Position numbers and translations under genes: made by a program. 64,000 nucleotides of DNA from an uncultured Ulvibacter sp. (GTDB lineage Bacteria; Bacteroidota; Bacteroidia; Flavobacteriales; Flavobacteriaceae): positions 35,488 to 99,487 of the forward strand of contig CALIAF010000011.1 in the NCBI GenBank assembly GCA_938041335.1, in the 5' to 3' direction. Shown in pieces: positions 27,615 through 34,643 of this stretch. Under the pieces are notes generated by a model. It was not told the DNA's origin. It did not search any database and saw only the letters and a program-made list of their open reading frames with translations. Numbering within the stretch: the first letter of the stretch is position 1; each line of letters starts with the position of its first letter.

Positions 27615-27698
27615 GCACTGTTTTTCCACTGATCTTCTTCGTTTATTTATAAGAGAATATTTATCATTTCTTTCAGAAAACAGGTGCTGAAATCACCG

Positions 27699-27706
27699 TA
27701 TCTTTG
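27699..27706 (+). promoter_or_regulatory. -7 element of the thioesterase gene
   Basis: TATCTTTG matches TAnnTTTG; expected leader about 40 nt, which would include the small hairpin at 27732. Confidence 0.55.
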
Positions 27707-27731
27707 CAAAAAAATTAATCAATAAAGTTAC

Positions 27732-27743
27732 CCGTCTACACGG
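27732..27743 (+). repeat. Start-proximal hairpin, degenerate plus-strand copy
   Basis: CCGT-CTAC-ACGG, a 4 bp stem with CTAC loop inside a TACCCGT context, 9 nt before the thioesterase ATG. It matches the family consensus in sense orientation, but the stem is weak. Confidence 0.4.
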
Positions 27744-27752
27744 CCAATTCAT

Positions 27753-28262
27753 ATGGAAGCAAAGCCACCATCATCATCTTTTACTGTAGTATCAGACCTA
27801 GTATTACCTAGTGAAACAAACCCTCTTGGAAATTTGTTTGGGGGAGATTTATTAGCGCGTATGGATCGTGCAGCAGGTATTGCCGCCAGAAGACATAGCC
27901 GCCGTATTGTGGTAACTGCTTCTGTAAATCATGTAGCCTTTAATAAAATGATCCCACTAGGTAGTGTTGTTACGGTAGAGGCAAATGTATCTCGAGCTTT
28001 TAGCAGTTCTATGGAGATCTACATGGATGTTTGGATCGAAGACCGAGAAAGCGGAATACGCAGCAAAGCAAATGAGGCTATTTATACATTTGTTGCAGTA
28101 GATGAAATGGGAAACCCAGTGCCAGTACCGCCTTTGAAACCAGAAACGGAACTCGAGAAAGAGCGTTATGATGGCGCACTAAGAAGAAGACAATTGAGCC
28201 TTCTTTTAGCAAAGAAAATAAAGCCAGAAGATGCTACAGAATTGAAGGCGCTTTTTGAGTAA
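27753..28262 (+). CDS. Acyl-CoA thioesterase, hotdog fold (YciA-like)
   Basis: 169 residues with the hotdog signature LVLPSETNPLGNLFGGDLLARMDRAAGIAARRH and VTASVNHVAFNKMIPLGSVV. These cytoplasmic hexameric enzymes hydrolyse acyl-CoA to free acid and CoA; chain-length preference cannot be read here. Converges with lpxH (8 bp gap). Confidence 0.9.
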   Translation: MEAKPPSSSFTVVSDLVLPSETNPLGNLFGGDLLARMDRAAGIAARRHSRRIVVTASVNHVAFNKMIPLGSVVTVEANVSRAFSSSMEIYMDVWIEDRESGIRSKANEAIYTFVAVDEMGNPVPVPPLKPETELEKERYDGALRRRQLSLLLAKKIKPEDATELKALFE

Positions 28263-28270
28263 AAGAAAGA

Positions 28271-29029
28271 TTACCCTTCATAGGTATTTAAGCTGAATTT
28301 TTCCCCATCAAAAACACCATAGGTATACTGCGTGATCCAATCTCCTAGATTAAAATAGGTGGAGTTTTCGCCTACCTGTATTTGCATATTGAGGTGTCTA
28401 TGACCAAACACAAAATAATCGTAGTGTTTTGTCTCAAGTTTGCGCTTAGCATATAAAGCGAGCCACTCATTTTCTTCACCAAGAAACTTTTTATCTTCAT
28501 CTCCAGAAATGAGTTTGTTTTTTACAGATAAGTATTGCGCTAATCGCATCCCTAATTCTGGGTGAAACCATCTAAAGAGCCACTTGAAAATAGGATTAGT
28601 AAACACCTTTTTCATCCGTTTATAACCCTTATCTCCTGGACCTTTGCCGTCGCCATGGCCCATTAAAAAGACCTTGCCATTAAATGTAAACTCTTTAGTA
28701 TCACGATACGTTGGAATGTGTAGTTCTTTTTCAAAATAGTCTTTCATCCATAAATCGTGGTTGCCCACAAAAAAGTGAATAGGAATACCTTTGTCACTTA
28801 GCTCTGCAAGTTTCCCTAGCACTCTCACAAAACCTTTTGGAACAACTGTTCTATACTCAAACCAAAAGTCAAACAAATCGCCAAGCAAAAAAATCGCGGC
28901 TGCATCATCTTTAATTTCGTCCAGCCAACGCACAAATTTTTTCTCACGCGGCAAACTTTCGGCGGCCGTGGGAGCACCTAAATGATTGTCGCTAGCGAAG
29001 TATATTTTTTTTCCTGGAGGAATTTGCAT
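28271..29029 (-). CDS. lpxH: UDP-2,3-diacylglucosamine diphosphatase (LpxH-like)
   Basis: 252 residues of the calcineurin-like phosphoesterase fold with metal motifs in order: FASDNHLG (D-x-H, Asn in between), LLGDLFDFW (GDxxD), FVGNHDLW (GNHD), MGHGDG and FGHRHL. LpxH removes UMP from UDP-diacylglucosamine in lipid A synthesis. The family also includes close homologues of other specificity, so the substrate is inferred. A long imperfect hairpin lies 35 nt upstream. Confidence 0.85.
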   Translation of the reverse strand: MQIPPGKKIYFASDNHLGAPTAAESLPREKKFVRWLDEIKDDAAAIFLLGDLFDFWFEYRTVVPKGFVRVLGKLAELSDKGIPIHFFVGNHDLWMKDYFEKELHIPTYRDTKEFTFNGKVFLMGHGDGKGPGDKGYKRMKKVFTNPIFKWLFRWFHPELGMRLAQYLSVKNKLISGDEDKKFLGEENEWLALYAKRKLETKHYDYFVFGHRHLNMQIQVGENSTYFNLGDWITQYTYGVFDGEKFSLNTYEG

Positions 29030-29063
29030 TGGGTAAAGATACTGTGAATTATATTAATTATCA

Positions 29064-29117
29064 CCCTGAGCTTGTTGAAGGGCAAGGCATAACCGAGTTG
29101 TGCTTCGACAGGCTCAG
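29064..29117. repeat. REP-like long imperfect hairpin
   Basis: CTGAGCTTGTTGAAG (29066-29080) and CTTCGACAGGCTCAG (29103-29117) pair over 15 positions with G-U/mismatch at two, around a 22-base loop. It stands between lpxH and queD, and shares CTTCGAC and GCTCAG with the half-element at 12351. Confidence 0.6.
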
Positions 29118-29142
29118 CATAACAGAACTTAATAAAAGATTT

Positions 29143-29592
29143 TTAATTATCACTTGCAAACCACTCTGCAAAACTCGTGGCAGTTTCTTGAAGTCTTAAG
29201 GAGTGTAATGAAATGTTTTGAGGTAAACGTTGTTTAATTTTTTCTGAAAAATCGATGACCATCATCTCGCTAGTAGGTTGATAGTCTACTAATAAAACAG
29301 AATGCCCTCGATCACTTAATTCTTTTGCTAACTCCACATGCGGCGTGTTTTTATTAAATACCGTAGCGTGGTCAAAGACGTCTACAATTTCTTCTTTCAC
29401 AATCTTTTTTAGATCACTAAAATCGATAACCATGCCATATTTTACGTGGTTGGTTTCTGAAATAGGTGTGCCAATAACCGTTACAGATAGCTTATAACTG
29501 TGGCCGTGAACATTGCGACATTTACCATCATAGCCGTAGAGGGCGTGACCAGTCTCAAAAGAAAATTGTTTAGTAATGCGTATTTTAGACAT
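29143..29592 (-). CDS. queD: 6-carboxytetrahydropterin synthase (QueD/PTPS family)
   Basis: The start at 29592 (ATG, MSKIRITKQF) is preferred over a TTG two codons upstream that would touch the hairpin. 149 residues: zinc ligands in FETGHALYG and the CRNVHGHSYKL segment (Cys and HxH), later FDHATVFNKNTP. QueD makes the preQ0 precursor of queuosine from dihydroneopterin triphosphate; some PTPS homologues act in biopterin synthesis, so the exact role is likely but not proven. A hairpin ends 6 nt before the ATG. Confidence 0.9.
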   Translation of the reverse strand: MSKIRITKQFSFETGHALYGYDGKCRNVHGHSYKLSVTVIGTPISETNHVKYGMVIDFSDLKKIVKEEIVDVFDHATVFNKNTPHVELAKELSDRGHSVLLVDYQPTSEMMVIDFSEKIKQRLPQNISLHSLRLQETATSFAEWFASDN

Positions 29593-29598
29593 TTTCAA

Positions 29599-29616
29599 TT
29601 TCCGCGTAGGCGGAAA
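29599..29616 (-). repeat. Start-proximal hairpin, copy e (queD leader)
   Basis: mRNA sense TTTCCGC-CTAC-GCGGAAA, perfect 7 bp stem with CTAC loop, 6 nt before the queD ATG. Confidence 0.75.
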
Positions 29617-29649
29617 ACTTTTTAGTTAACAGATTCTTACAAAGGTAAG

Positions 29650-29793
29650 TTACTTATCCTTATTTTTTCTGCGCTTATCCATATCCTTCATATAGCGCCA
29701 GTTTTTATACTTTTTATAGAGCACGGCAATAATAACGATGAGCCCTAAGATCATCAAACCCCCTTTGCCAGTTAGGTATTCAAAAACTTCCAT
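29650..29793 (-). CDS. 47-residue single-pass membrane protein
   Basis: ATG at 29793, stop at 29650. The protein opens MEVFEYLTGKGGLM, has one hydrophobic helix (ILGLIVIIAVLY) and a very basic tail (KKYKNWRYMKDMDKRRKNKDK), so N-out/C-in is expected by the positive-inside rule. No known family recognised. It shares its leader hairpin type with atpH and precedes queD by about 60 bp, so co-transcription is likely. The coding call is supported by the codon pattern and hydrophobic design. Confidence 0.7.
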   Translation of the reverse strand: MEVFEYLTGKGGLMILGLIVIIAVLYKKYKNWRYMKDMDKRRKNKDK

Positions 29794-29800
29794 ATTTATT

Positions 29801-29816
29801 GCCCGCGCAGGCGGGT
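29801..29816 (-). repeat. Start-proximal hairpin, copy d
   Basis: mRNA sense ACCCGC-CTGC-GCGGGC (6 bp, one G-U), 7 nt before the ATG of the 47-residue protein. It shares 15 or more bases with the atpH leader copy at 12291. Confidence 0.75.
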
Positions 29817-29824
29817 ATCTTAAC

Positions 29825-29842
29825 TACCCGTTTAGACAGGTA
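29825..29842 (-). repeat. Second, imperfect hairpin next to copy d
   Basis: TACCCGT-TTAG-ACAGGTA on the plus strand: 6 of 7 positions pair, 4-base loop. It looks like a diverged tandem copy of the same element. Confidence 0.45.
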
Positions 29843-29888
29843 TTATATTAATCCTTTAATTTTTGGCAAAAATACTAATTATTATACG

Positions 29889-30053
29889 CTATCCTTTTTT
29901 AATTATAGGAATTGTAAGTGTTACTCGAGTTCCTTTTGCCGAACCATCTTCATTTTTTAGGTCTTTATAAACAATACCAATTTTTTGTGATTTACCGTAA
30001 TTTAATAATTCGAGTCTATTTGCGGTTGCTTTTGTGGCAAACGAACGGTGGTC
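29889..30053 (-). pseudogene. C-terminal fragment of a LytS-type histidine kinase
   Basis: The minus strand encodes 54 residues, beginning DHRSFATKATANRLELLNY and ending GSAKGTRVTLTIPIIKKG with a TAG stop at 29889. They align with the end of the intact kinase encoded at 30563-32422 (SFATKATENRLNLLNY; GSPKGTRVLLNIP). The frame is closed by TAA just upstream and there is no start codon or kinase core, so this is the remnant of a lost paralogue in opposite orientation. Confidence 0.8.
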
Positions 30054-30562
30054 TGCAGATTATAAAATTGAATGCACAAAAATTTAGTATCTAATAATAA
30101 AGCCCCCATCTGTAATAAAAGACGGAGGCGTTACTAATTAATTTACCTGGTTATTTTTATAGGCGACCTGCTGTGCTGTAGAGTAGGGTATCACCTTTTA
30201 GCTCGTTACATTAATTCTTGGATTGCTAGACCATGGCTTTATTATGGTATTTTTTTGCGTTTTATTGGAATTAAGAGAAACGTGCAAATGCAATATGTTA
30301 AAGTTACTTACTGAGCAACAAACATAGTGAGTGCTTTTAGTTATTTTTTATCAAAATTGCTGAAAAGGGCTTTTGAGTTGCTGAAATAAGAATGCTGGTT
30401 TTTAATTAAGTAAGAGGCATTAAAATTTGTGTTACGGTCCCGAAGTAAAAAGATTAATAATATGAAATACTTACATTTAGAAGTTGAGAATGCTATTTCA
30501 GAAATTATTAAGGTTGAATTAAGGAGATAAGTTGCATTTTTGAAATATCTAACCCAACTAAG
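30054..30562. other. Gene-poor stretch upstream of the LytS gene
   Basis: Holds an imperfect terminator-like hairpin (GCCCCCATCT at 30102-30111 with AGACGGAGGC at 30120-30129), short unassignable reading frames, a 22-codon ORF on the plus strand (30462-30530, MKYLHLEVENAIS...) and a possible promoter of the kinase (TTG at 30514, CATTTTTG at 30535). The stretch looks like decayed accessory DNA. Confidence 0.5.
30473..30503 (+). repeat. Direct repeat flanking the LytS/LytTR operon, left copy
   Basis: TTAGAAGTTGAGAATGCTAT followed by TTCAG. The same sequence with one or two changes recurs at 33207-33235, just after the response regulator. In the same frame both encode LEVxNAISxI. Confidence 0.55.
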
Positions 30563-32422
30563 ATGATAGAAAAGTTACTCTTTTTATTCCTAATTGCTTT
30601 CACCTTATCTACTACTGGAAGCTACTCACAGCTAACAGAAAAAAAAACAGACTCCATTGTTATTAAAAGGGTAGATAAGATCTCAAATGATTTTGCAAAA
30701 CTTTTGTCTAAAGATTTAGATTCTGCAGAGGTTATGGCGCGCTATATGTTGAGCTATTCTCAAGATAAAGAGTATTTATCAGGACAAGGTAAGGCTTATG
30801 GCTCACTAGGCGGTGTTTACCTCTATCGCGGTCAAAATGGTAAGGCTATTGCCTATTTTATTAAAGCAGCAGAAATTTTTGAATCATTAGGATCTGGAAT
30901 CCACGCGGCCACTACCTATGGAAATATAGGAAGCCTGTTTATAGATCAAAAACAATATAAAGAAGCAAAAATTTATGTTGAAAAAGCATTAGAACTCAAC
31001 TTGGATAGAGATTCTGAAAGCGTACAAGGTAATTATCTGGCACTAGGGGTTATTGCACTAAATACTAATAAAAGTTTTGAAGAAACAATGTCGCTATTAA
31101 ATAAAGCAGAGACAATTGCATTAAAGGACGAGAAAGACACGTATATAAACAACATACTGCGAATACAAGCAAAAGCCCACATAGAACGTGATCAAGACAT
31201 CCCTTTTGCGATATCAAGATTAAATGAAGCTATTGTAAATTCTCAAAGTAGAAATCCTAACAATCATTTTGAATTAGGTAATAGCTATTTATATTTAGGA
31301 CAGGCCAACTGGAAAACCAAAAATTATAAAGAGGCTTTACGTTTTAATGATTCGTCTTTATTTCATTATAAAGCATTAGATTACTTTAAGGGGCTAAGAC
31401 TAACGTACAAAAGCAGAAAGGACATTTTTGAAAGCCTTGGTGACTATAGAGCAGGCTTTGATGCATATAAAGAATATAGTAAGCACAATGACTCCACGTT
31501 TGTACAACAACGAGAGAACCAAGTTGCTAGAATGAAAATAGAATTTGAGACGGAGCAAGCGATCTCAGAAAAACAAACGGCAGAAGCACAGAGAGCACTG
31601 GCCGAAGAAAAAAGCATCCGCAATAGAAATCTACTAATTGCGGCGATAGCTGTTGCTGGACTTATTTTACTAAGTTCGATATTATATTTTAGTCGAATAA
31701 AAACCAAGAAAAAGGCCGAAATCATCACACTGGAATTAAAAGAGACACAAAAGCGATTGGCACTAGAAAAGCAATACAGAGATAGTGAGCTAAAGGCGTT
31801 AAAGGCACAAATGAACCCACATTTTATTTTTAATGCGCTTAATAGTATTCAAGAATATATTATTCTAAACAAGAAAAATCTTGCAGGTGATTACTTAGGT
31901 AAATTTGCAGATTTAATGCGGAAATATCTTAAGCACAGTGACGCTGGTACACTCACTATTCATGATGAAATAGAAAGTTTAGAGATGTATCTAGACTTGG
32001 AGGCATTGCGTTTTGAAGACACCTTAGAATATAGTATTAATGTTTCAGAACATATAAATACCGAGCAATTACGCATCCCAACCATGTTGATACAGCCTTA
32101 TATAGAGAACGCATTAAAACATGGATTGCTGCATAGAAAAACAGATAGAAAACTATCGGTTTCATTTACAAAAGAAACCGATAAAACCGTAACATGCTTT
32201 ATTGAAGACAATGGTGTGGGACGAGAACGTTCTACAGCCATAAAAGCGCAAAGCCAGAGTTTGCATAAATCATTTGCAACAAAAGCAACTGAAAACAGGC
32301 TCAACCTTTTAAATTATGAAAAAGAACGAAAAATTGGAGTTGAAATTATTGATTTATTTGAAGATGATGGAAGCCCAAAAGGCACCCGAGTACTATTAAA
32401 TATACCAACTACAACTAACTAA
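30563..32422 (+). CDS. LytS-type sensor histidine kinase with TPR sensor region
   Basis: 619 residues: signal peptide (about 1-22), TPR repeats (about 60-330; GQNGKAIAYFIKAAEIFESLG, YKEAKIYVEKALELN), coiled coil, one membrane helix (NLLIAAIAVAGLILLSSILYF, about 352-375), then a His_kinase/HATPase module. The phospho-acceptor is His420 (AQMNPHFIFNALNSIQ); ATP-binding motifs are PYIENALKHG and DNGVGRERS. The TPR region would sense a periplasmic partner. The gene is followed 19 nt later by a LytTR regulator, its probable target. A fragment of a paralogue lies upstream. Confidence 0.93.
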   Translation: MIEKLLFLFLIAFTLSTTGSYSQLTEKKTDSIVIKRVDKISNDFAKLLSKDLDSAEVMARYMLSYSQDKEYLSGQGKAYGSLGGVYLYRGQNGKAIAYFIKAAEIFESLGSGIHAATTYGNIGSLFIDQKQYKEAKIYVEKALELNLDRDSESVQGNYLALGVIALNTNKSFEETMSLLNKAETIALKDEKDTYINNILRIQAKAHIERDQDIPFAISRLNEAIVNSQSRNPNNHFELGNSYLYLGQANWKTKNYKEALRFNDSSLFHYKALDYFKGLRLTYKSRKDIFESLGDYRAGFDAYKEYSKHNDSTFVQQRENQVARMKIEFETEQAISEKQTAEAQRALAEEKSIRNRNLLIAAIAVAGLILLSSILYFSRIKTKKKAEIITLELKETQKRLALEKQYRDSELKALKAQMNPHFIFNALNSIQEYIILNKKNLAGDYLGKFADLMRKYLKHSDAGTLTIHDEIESLEMYLDLEALRFEDTLEYSINVSEHINTEQLRIPTMLIQPYIENALKHGLLHRKTDRKLSVSFTKETDKTVTCFIEDNGVGRERSTAIKAQSQSLHKSFATKATENRLNLLNYEKERKIGVEIIDLFEDDGSPKGTRVLLNIPTTTN

Positions 32423-32441
32423 TAGAATAATACGAGCTAAG

Positions 32442-33191
32442 ATGAAAGCAATAATAATAGACGATGAACCAAAGGCAAGAAACCTGTTACGTATTTTAGT
32501 AGAGGAAAATTGTCCAAAAATCACACAAATTTTTGAGGCAGGAGATCTTTTAAGTGGTGTAGAAATTATTAAACAAGAAGCACCAAGTGTCGTTTTTTTG
32601 GATATAGAAATGCCAGAACATTCTGGACTTGAAATTTTAAATTTTATTGAAAAAGATGTTGTTAATTTTGAGATTATTTTTACTACTGCCTACAGTGAAT
32701 ATGCCATCCAGGCATTTCAATTATCTGCAATAGATTATCTGCTTAAGCCGGTGCGCCCTAATCAAGTTAAAGTAGCCGTTGATAAAGCAATAGAATTTTT
32801 GGGTAAAAGCAAAATAAACACTAAACTGGAAGAGTTAAAACAAAGCCTGTCTAATAACAATTTTGAAAAAATAGGATTGCCTGTCAATGATGGAATTAAG
32901 TTTGTAAATTTTAAAGACATTATCATGCTAACTGCAGATGGCATGTATACAAGTATCACGACAACTGAAGACGCAAATCTCTGTATAAGCAAGCCTCTAA
33001 AACATTTTGTAGAACTGTTAAAAAACATATCTATTTTTTACAGACCACATAGATCTCACTTGATCAATCTCAAACATATCAAGAAGTATGTTAAAAGTGA
33101 TGGAGGTTATATCGTGATGGAAAACGACAAAGCGGTATCTATCTCTAAAGAAAAACGCGAGGAGTTTTTACAAATAGTAAGTAGTATTTAA
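32442..33191 (+). CDS. LytTR-family response regulator
   Basis: 249 residues: receiver domain with DDE acidic pocket (IIIDDEP), phospho-acceptor Asp54 (VFLDIEMPEHSG), lysine in YLLKPVRP; LytTR DNA-binding domain at about 150-245 with RPHRSHLINLKHIKKYVKSDGGYIVM. It binds imperfect direct repeats upstream of targets. Paired with the kinase before it; the target genes are unknown, though the small secreted protein immediately downstream is a candidate. Confidence 0.95.
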   Translation: MKAIIIDDEPKARNLLRILVEENCPKITQIFEAGDLLSGVEIIKQEAPSVVFLDIEMPEHSGLEILNFIEKDVVNFEIIFTTAYSEYAIQAFQLSAIDYLLKPVRPNQVKVAVDKAIEFLGKSKINTKLEELKQSLSNNNFEKIGLPVNDGIKFVNFKDIIMLTADGMYTSITTTEDANLCISKPLKHFVELLKNISIFYRPHRSHLINLKHIKKYVKSDGGYIVMENDKAVSISKEKREEFLQIVSSI

Positions 33192-33206
33192 AAGTGATTT
33201 ACTAAG

Positions 33207-33235
33207 GCTTAGAAGTTAAGAATGCTATTTCAGCA
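33207..33235 (+). repeat. Direct repeat flanking the LytS/LytTR operon, right copy
   Basis: CTTAGAAGTTAAGAATGCTA then TTTCAGCAATT, about 24 of 26 core bases shared with the copy at 30473-30503. Confidence 0.55.
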
Positions 33236-33266
33236 ATTACCCCAATTTTAAAGTGCGACAAACCAG

Positions 33267-33274
33267 TAGCTTTG
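33267..33274 (+). promoter_or_regulatory. -7 element of the small secreted protein gene
   Basis: TAGCTTTG matches TAnnTTTG; a TTTT at 33246 is the only -33 candidate. Predicted leader about 20 nt. Confidence 0.55.
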
Positions 33275-33299
33275 TGCTATAATTAAAAACCAATATATT

Positions 33300-33620
33300 A
33301 TGAAAGCAGTAACAGCAATTTTAATAGTAGTCTTATTTTCTTCATTTAGTGCACCAACTGATGTAAAAGATCTAGACATCAATAACACAGAGGAAGTAAT
33401 TAGTTTTGCAAGTTTTAAACTCGTAAATGATACAGGAGAAAAAGTAAGCATCTATACCGGCACTGGTTTTGTGAGCCTAAATAATGGAGGTAGTACGAGT
33501 ATTACTTGTAACAAAGGTAAAGAGGTACGCTGGGCAGAGAGTGGCAGAAAAGGGGATGTTATTTTTAAAATAAGCAGCGAGCATTGTGGTAAAACACTAA
33601 AGTTATCTAAGCTTCTATAA
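33300..33620 (+). CDS. Small secreted protein, unknown function
   Basis: 106 residues with a signal peptide (MKAVTAILIVVLFSSFSAPT). The mature ~88 residues are beta-rich, with two cysteines (SITCNKG and SEHCGK) that could form a disulfide, and a segment FKLVNDTGEKVSIYTGTGFVSLNNGGSTSI resembling small beta-sandwich proteins. I do not recognise the family. It has its own promoter and terminator, so it is a single-gene unit next to a LytTR regulator. Confidence 0.75.
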   Translation: MKAVTAILIVVLFSSFSAPTDVKDLDINNTEEVISFASFKLVNDTGEKVSIYTGTGFVSLNNGGSTSITCNKGKEVRWAESGRKGDVIFKISSEHCGKTLKLSKLL

Positions 33621-33646
33621 GCGTAGATTTGATTAAGTTTAATAGC

Positions 33647-33672
33647 ACCGCTCTTTTTAGAGCGGTTTTTTT
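33647..33672 (+). terminator. Intrinsic terminator
   Basis: ACCGCTCT-TTTT-AGAGCGGT followed by T7, 26 nt after the stop of the small secreted protein gene. Confidence 0.9.
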
Positions 33673-33832
33673 ATGCTCGTTTCTGAAATGCTATACACGT
33701 AAAACATGACGATAATTTTCATGATAAATTAACAATCTATACTAGGTATGATTGCTTCGAAAATATGATAAGTCAATGAACAAGTGTCTTTAAGGTTGTA
33801 AAGCGACTAGTGGATATAGATACTAAAGGTTG

Positions 33833-34228
33833 TTAAACTTCCCTATCAAAACCTAATGAAGGTAAGCTAACCGACTGCTGCTCCTGCTCCTTTACTTGAA
33901 ACGCATTATAGATAGCCCGCTTATCTTCAAAAGTGAATTGTTTTTCTTCAAACCAATCGTGAATAGCAATTTTTTTGTTCTCTAGCTGTGCCTTTCTAAT
34001 TACCTCTACCGTCATTAAGTGCCAGTGGGTGTTTCTGTCTCTGTTTACAGAATAGCCTATTTCTTCAACAAAAGAAGTCTTAGGTTGGTTGATAACCTTC
34101 ACTCCATTTTTTAATACGGCTAAGGTTTTTGTAAGTTCCACCACCTCAGAAAAACGGAAACGCATAAAATCGTCAAAACCTTGTTGCTTGACGTTGTACA
34201 TCTTATCTCCTATTTGAAGTTGTCTCAT
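33833..34228 (-). CDS. Conserved hypothetical cytoplasmic protein
   Basis: 131 residues, no signal peptide or membrane helix, moderately charged, rich in aromatic residues (MYNVKQQGFDDFMRFRFSEVVEL; NRDRNTHWHLMTVEVIRKAQ; AIHDWFEEKQFTFEDKRAIYNAF). I recognise no family and no catalytic motif. It is a single gene between an operon on the plus strand and a T9SS gene on the minus strand. Confidence 0.6.
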   Translation of the reverse strand: MRQLQIGDKMYNVKQQGFDDFMRFRFSEVVELTKTLAVLKNGVKVINQPKTSFVEEIGYSVNRDRNTHWHLMTVEVIRKAQLENKKIAIHDWFEEKQFTFEDKRAIYNAFQVKEQEQQSVSLPSLGFDREV

Positions 34229-34385
34229 TCGTGACGTCTAAAATTCAACTTTTTTTTAAGATGGACAAACGCTTTATAAAAATGTTATTGACATAATTGC
34301 AAGGGCTATTGAGACTTTGCTTGAACATCAAATTCGTAAACAATGGCCGCTCTGATTTCTTTTTAAATACGTGCGGGTCTATTTG
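34229..34385. other. Intergenic stretch before the duplicated 3' region
   Basis: Bases 34283-34331 are a diverged copy of 37164-37211 (shared ATTGAG and TTGAACAT), so the duplication described at 34386 extends weakly into it. No gene is seen. Confidence 0.4.
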
Positions 34386-34643
34386 TATTGTTATTTAAAA
34401 TAACGTGTCTTACGAACCTGGAATGGCAAATATTTAAGACGAAAAAAGCCCTAACATTTCTGTTAGGGCTTTTAAAACTTAAAAAAATTTACAAATTGTT
34501 ATTCAAATAAGTTGGTTAACGGGTATTAAAAATTACTTTTTAATAAAACGCTTTACCGCTGTATTTCCGTCAGTATCTGTTACCTCAACAAGGTATAAAG
34601 CGCTAGTAAGAGCTTCAATGTTTAAAGTTTCAGAAGTACTTGT
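34386..34643 (-). repeat. Near-identical 3' region of twin T9SS genes, copy 1
   Basis: About 258 bp repeated at 37235-37494 with only a handful of differences (two 1-base insertions and scattered substitutions). It spans the last 37 codons of the gene, the stop, the terminator and a further inverted repeat (GTCTTA/TAAGAC, 34407-34440). Confidence 0.85.
34444..34473 (-). terminator. Intrinsic terminator of the larger T9SS gene
   Basis: AAAGCCCTAACA / TGTTAGGGCTTT with a TTTC loop, 60 nt after the stop codon; T-run on the minus strand from the A6 at 34442-34447. Confidence 0.9.

Noticed and set aside
30160..30230. Short minus-strand frame ending CNELKGDTLLYSTAGRL
   Set aside because: Protein-like but only about 17 codons with a stop directly before it; no family match could be made.
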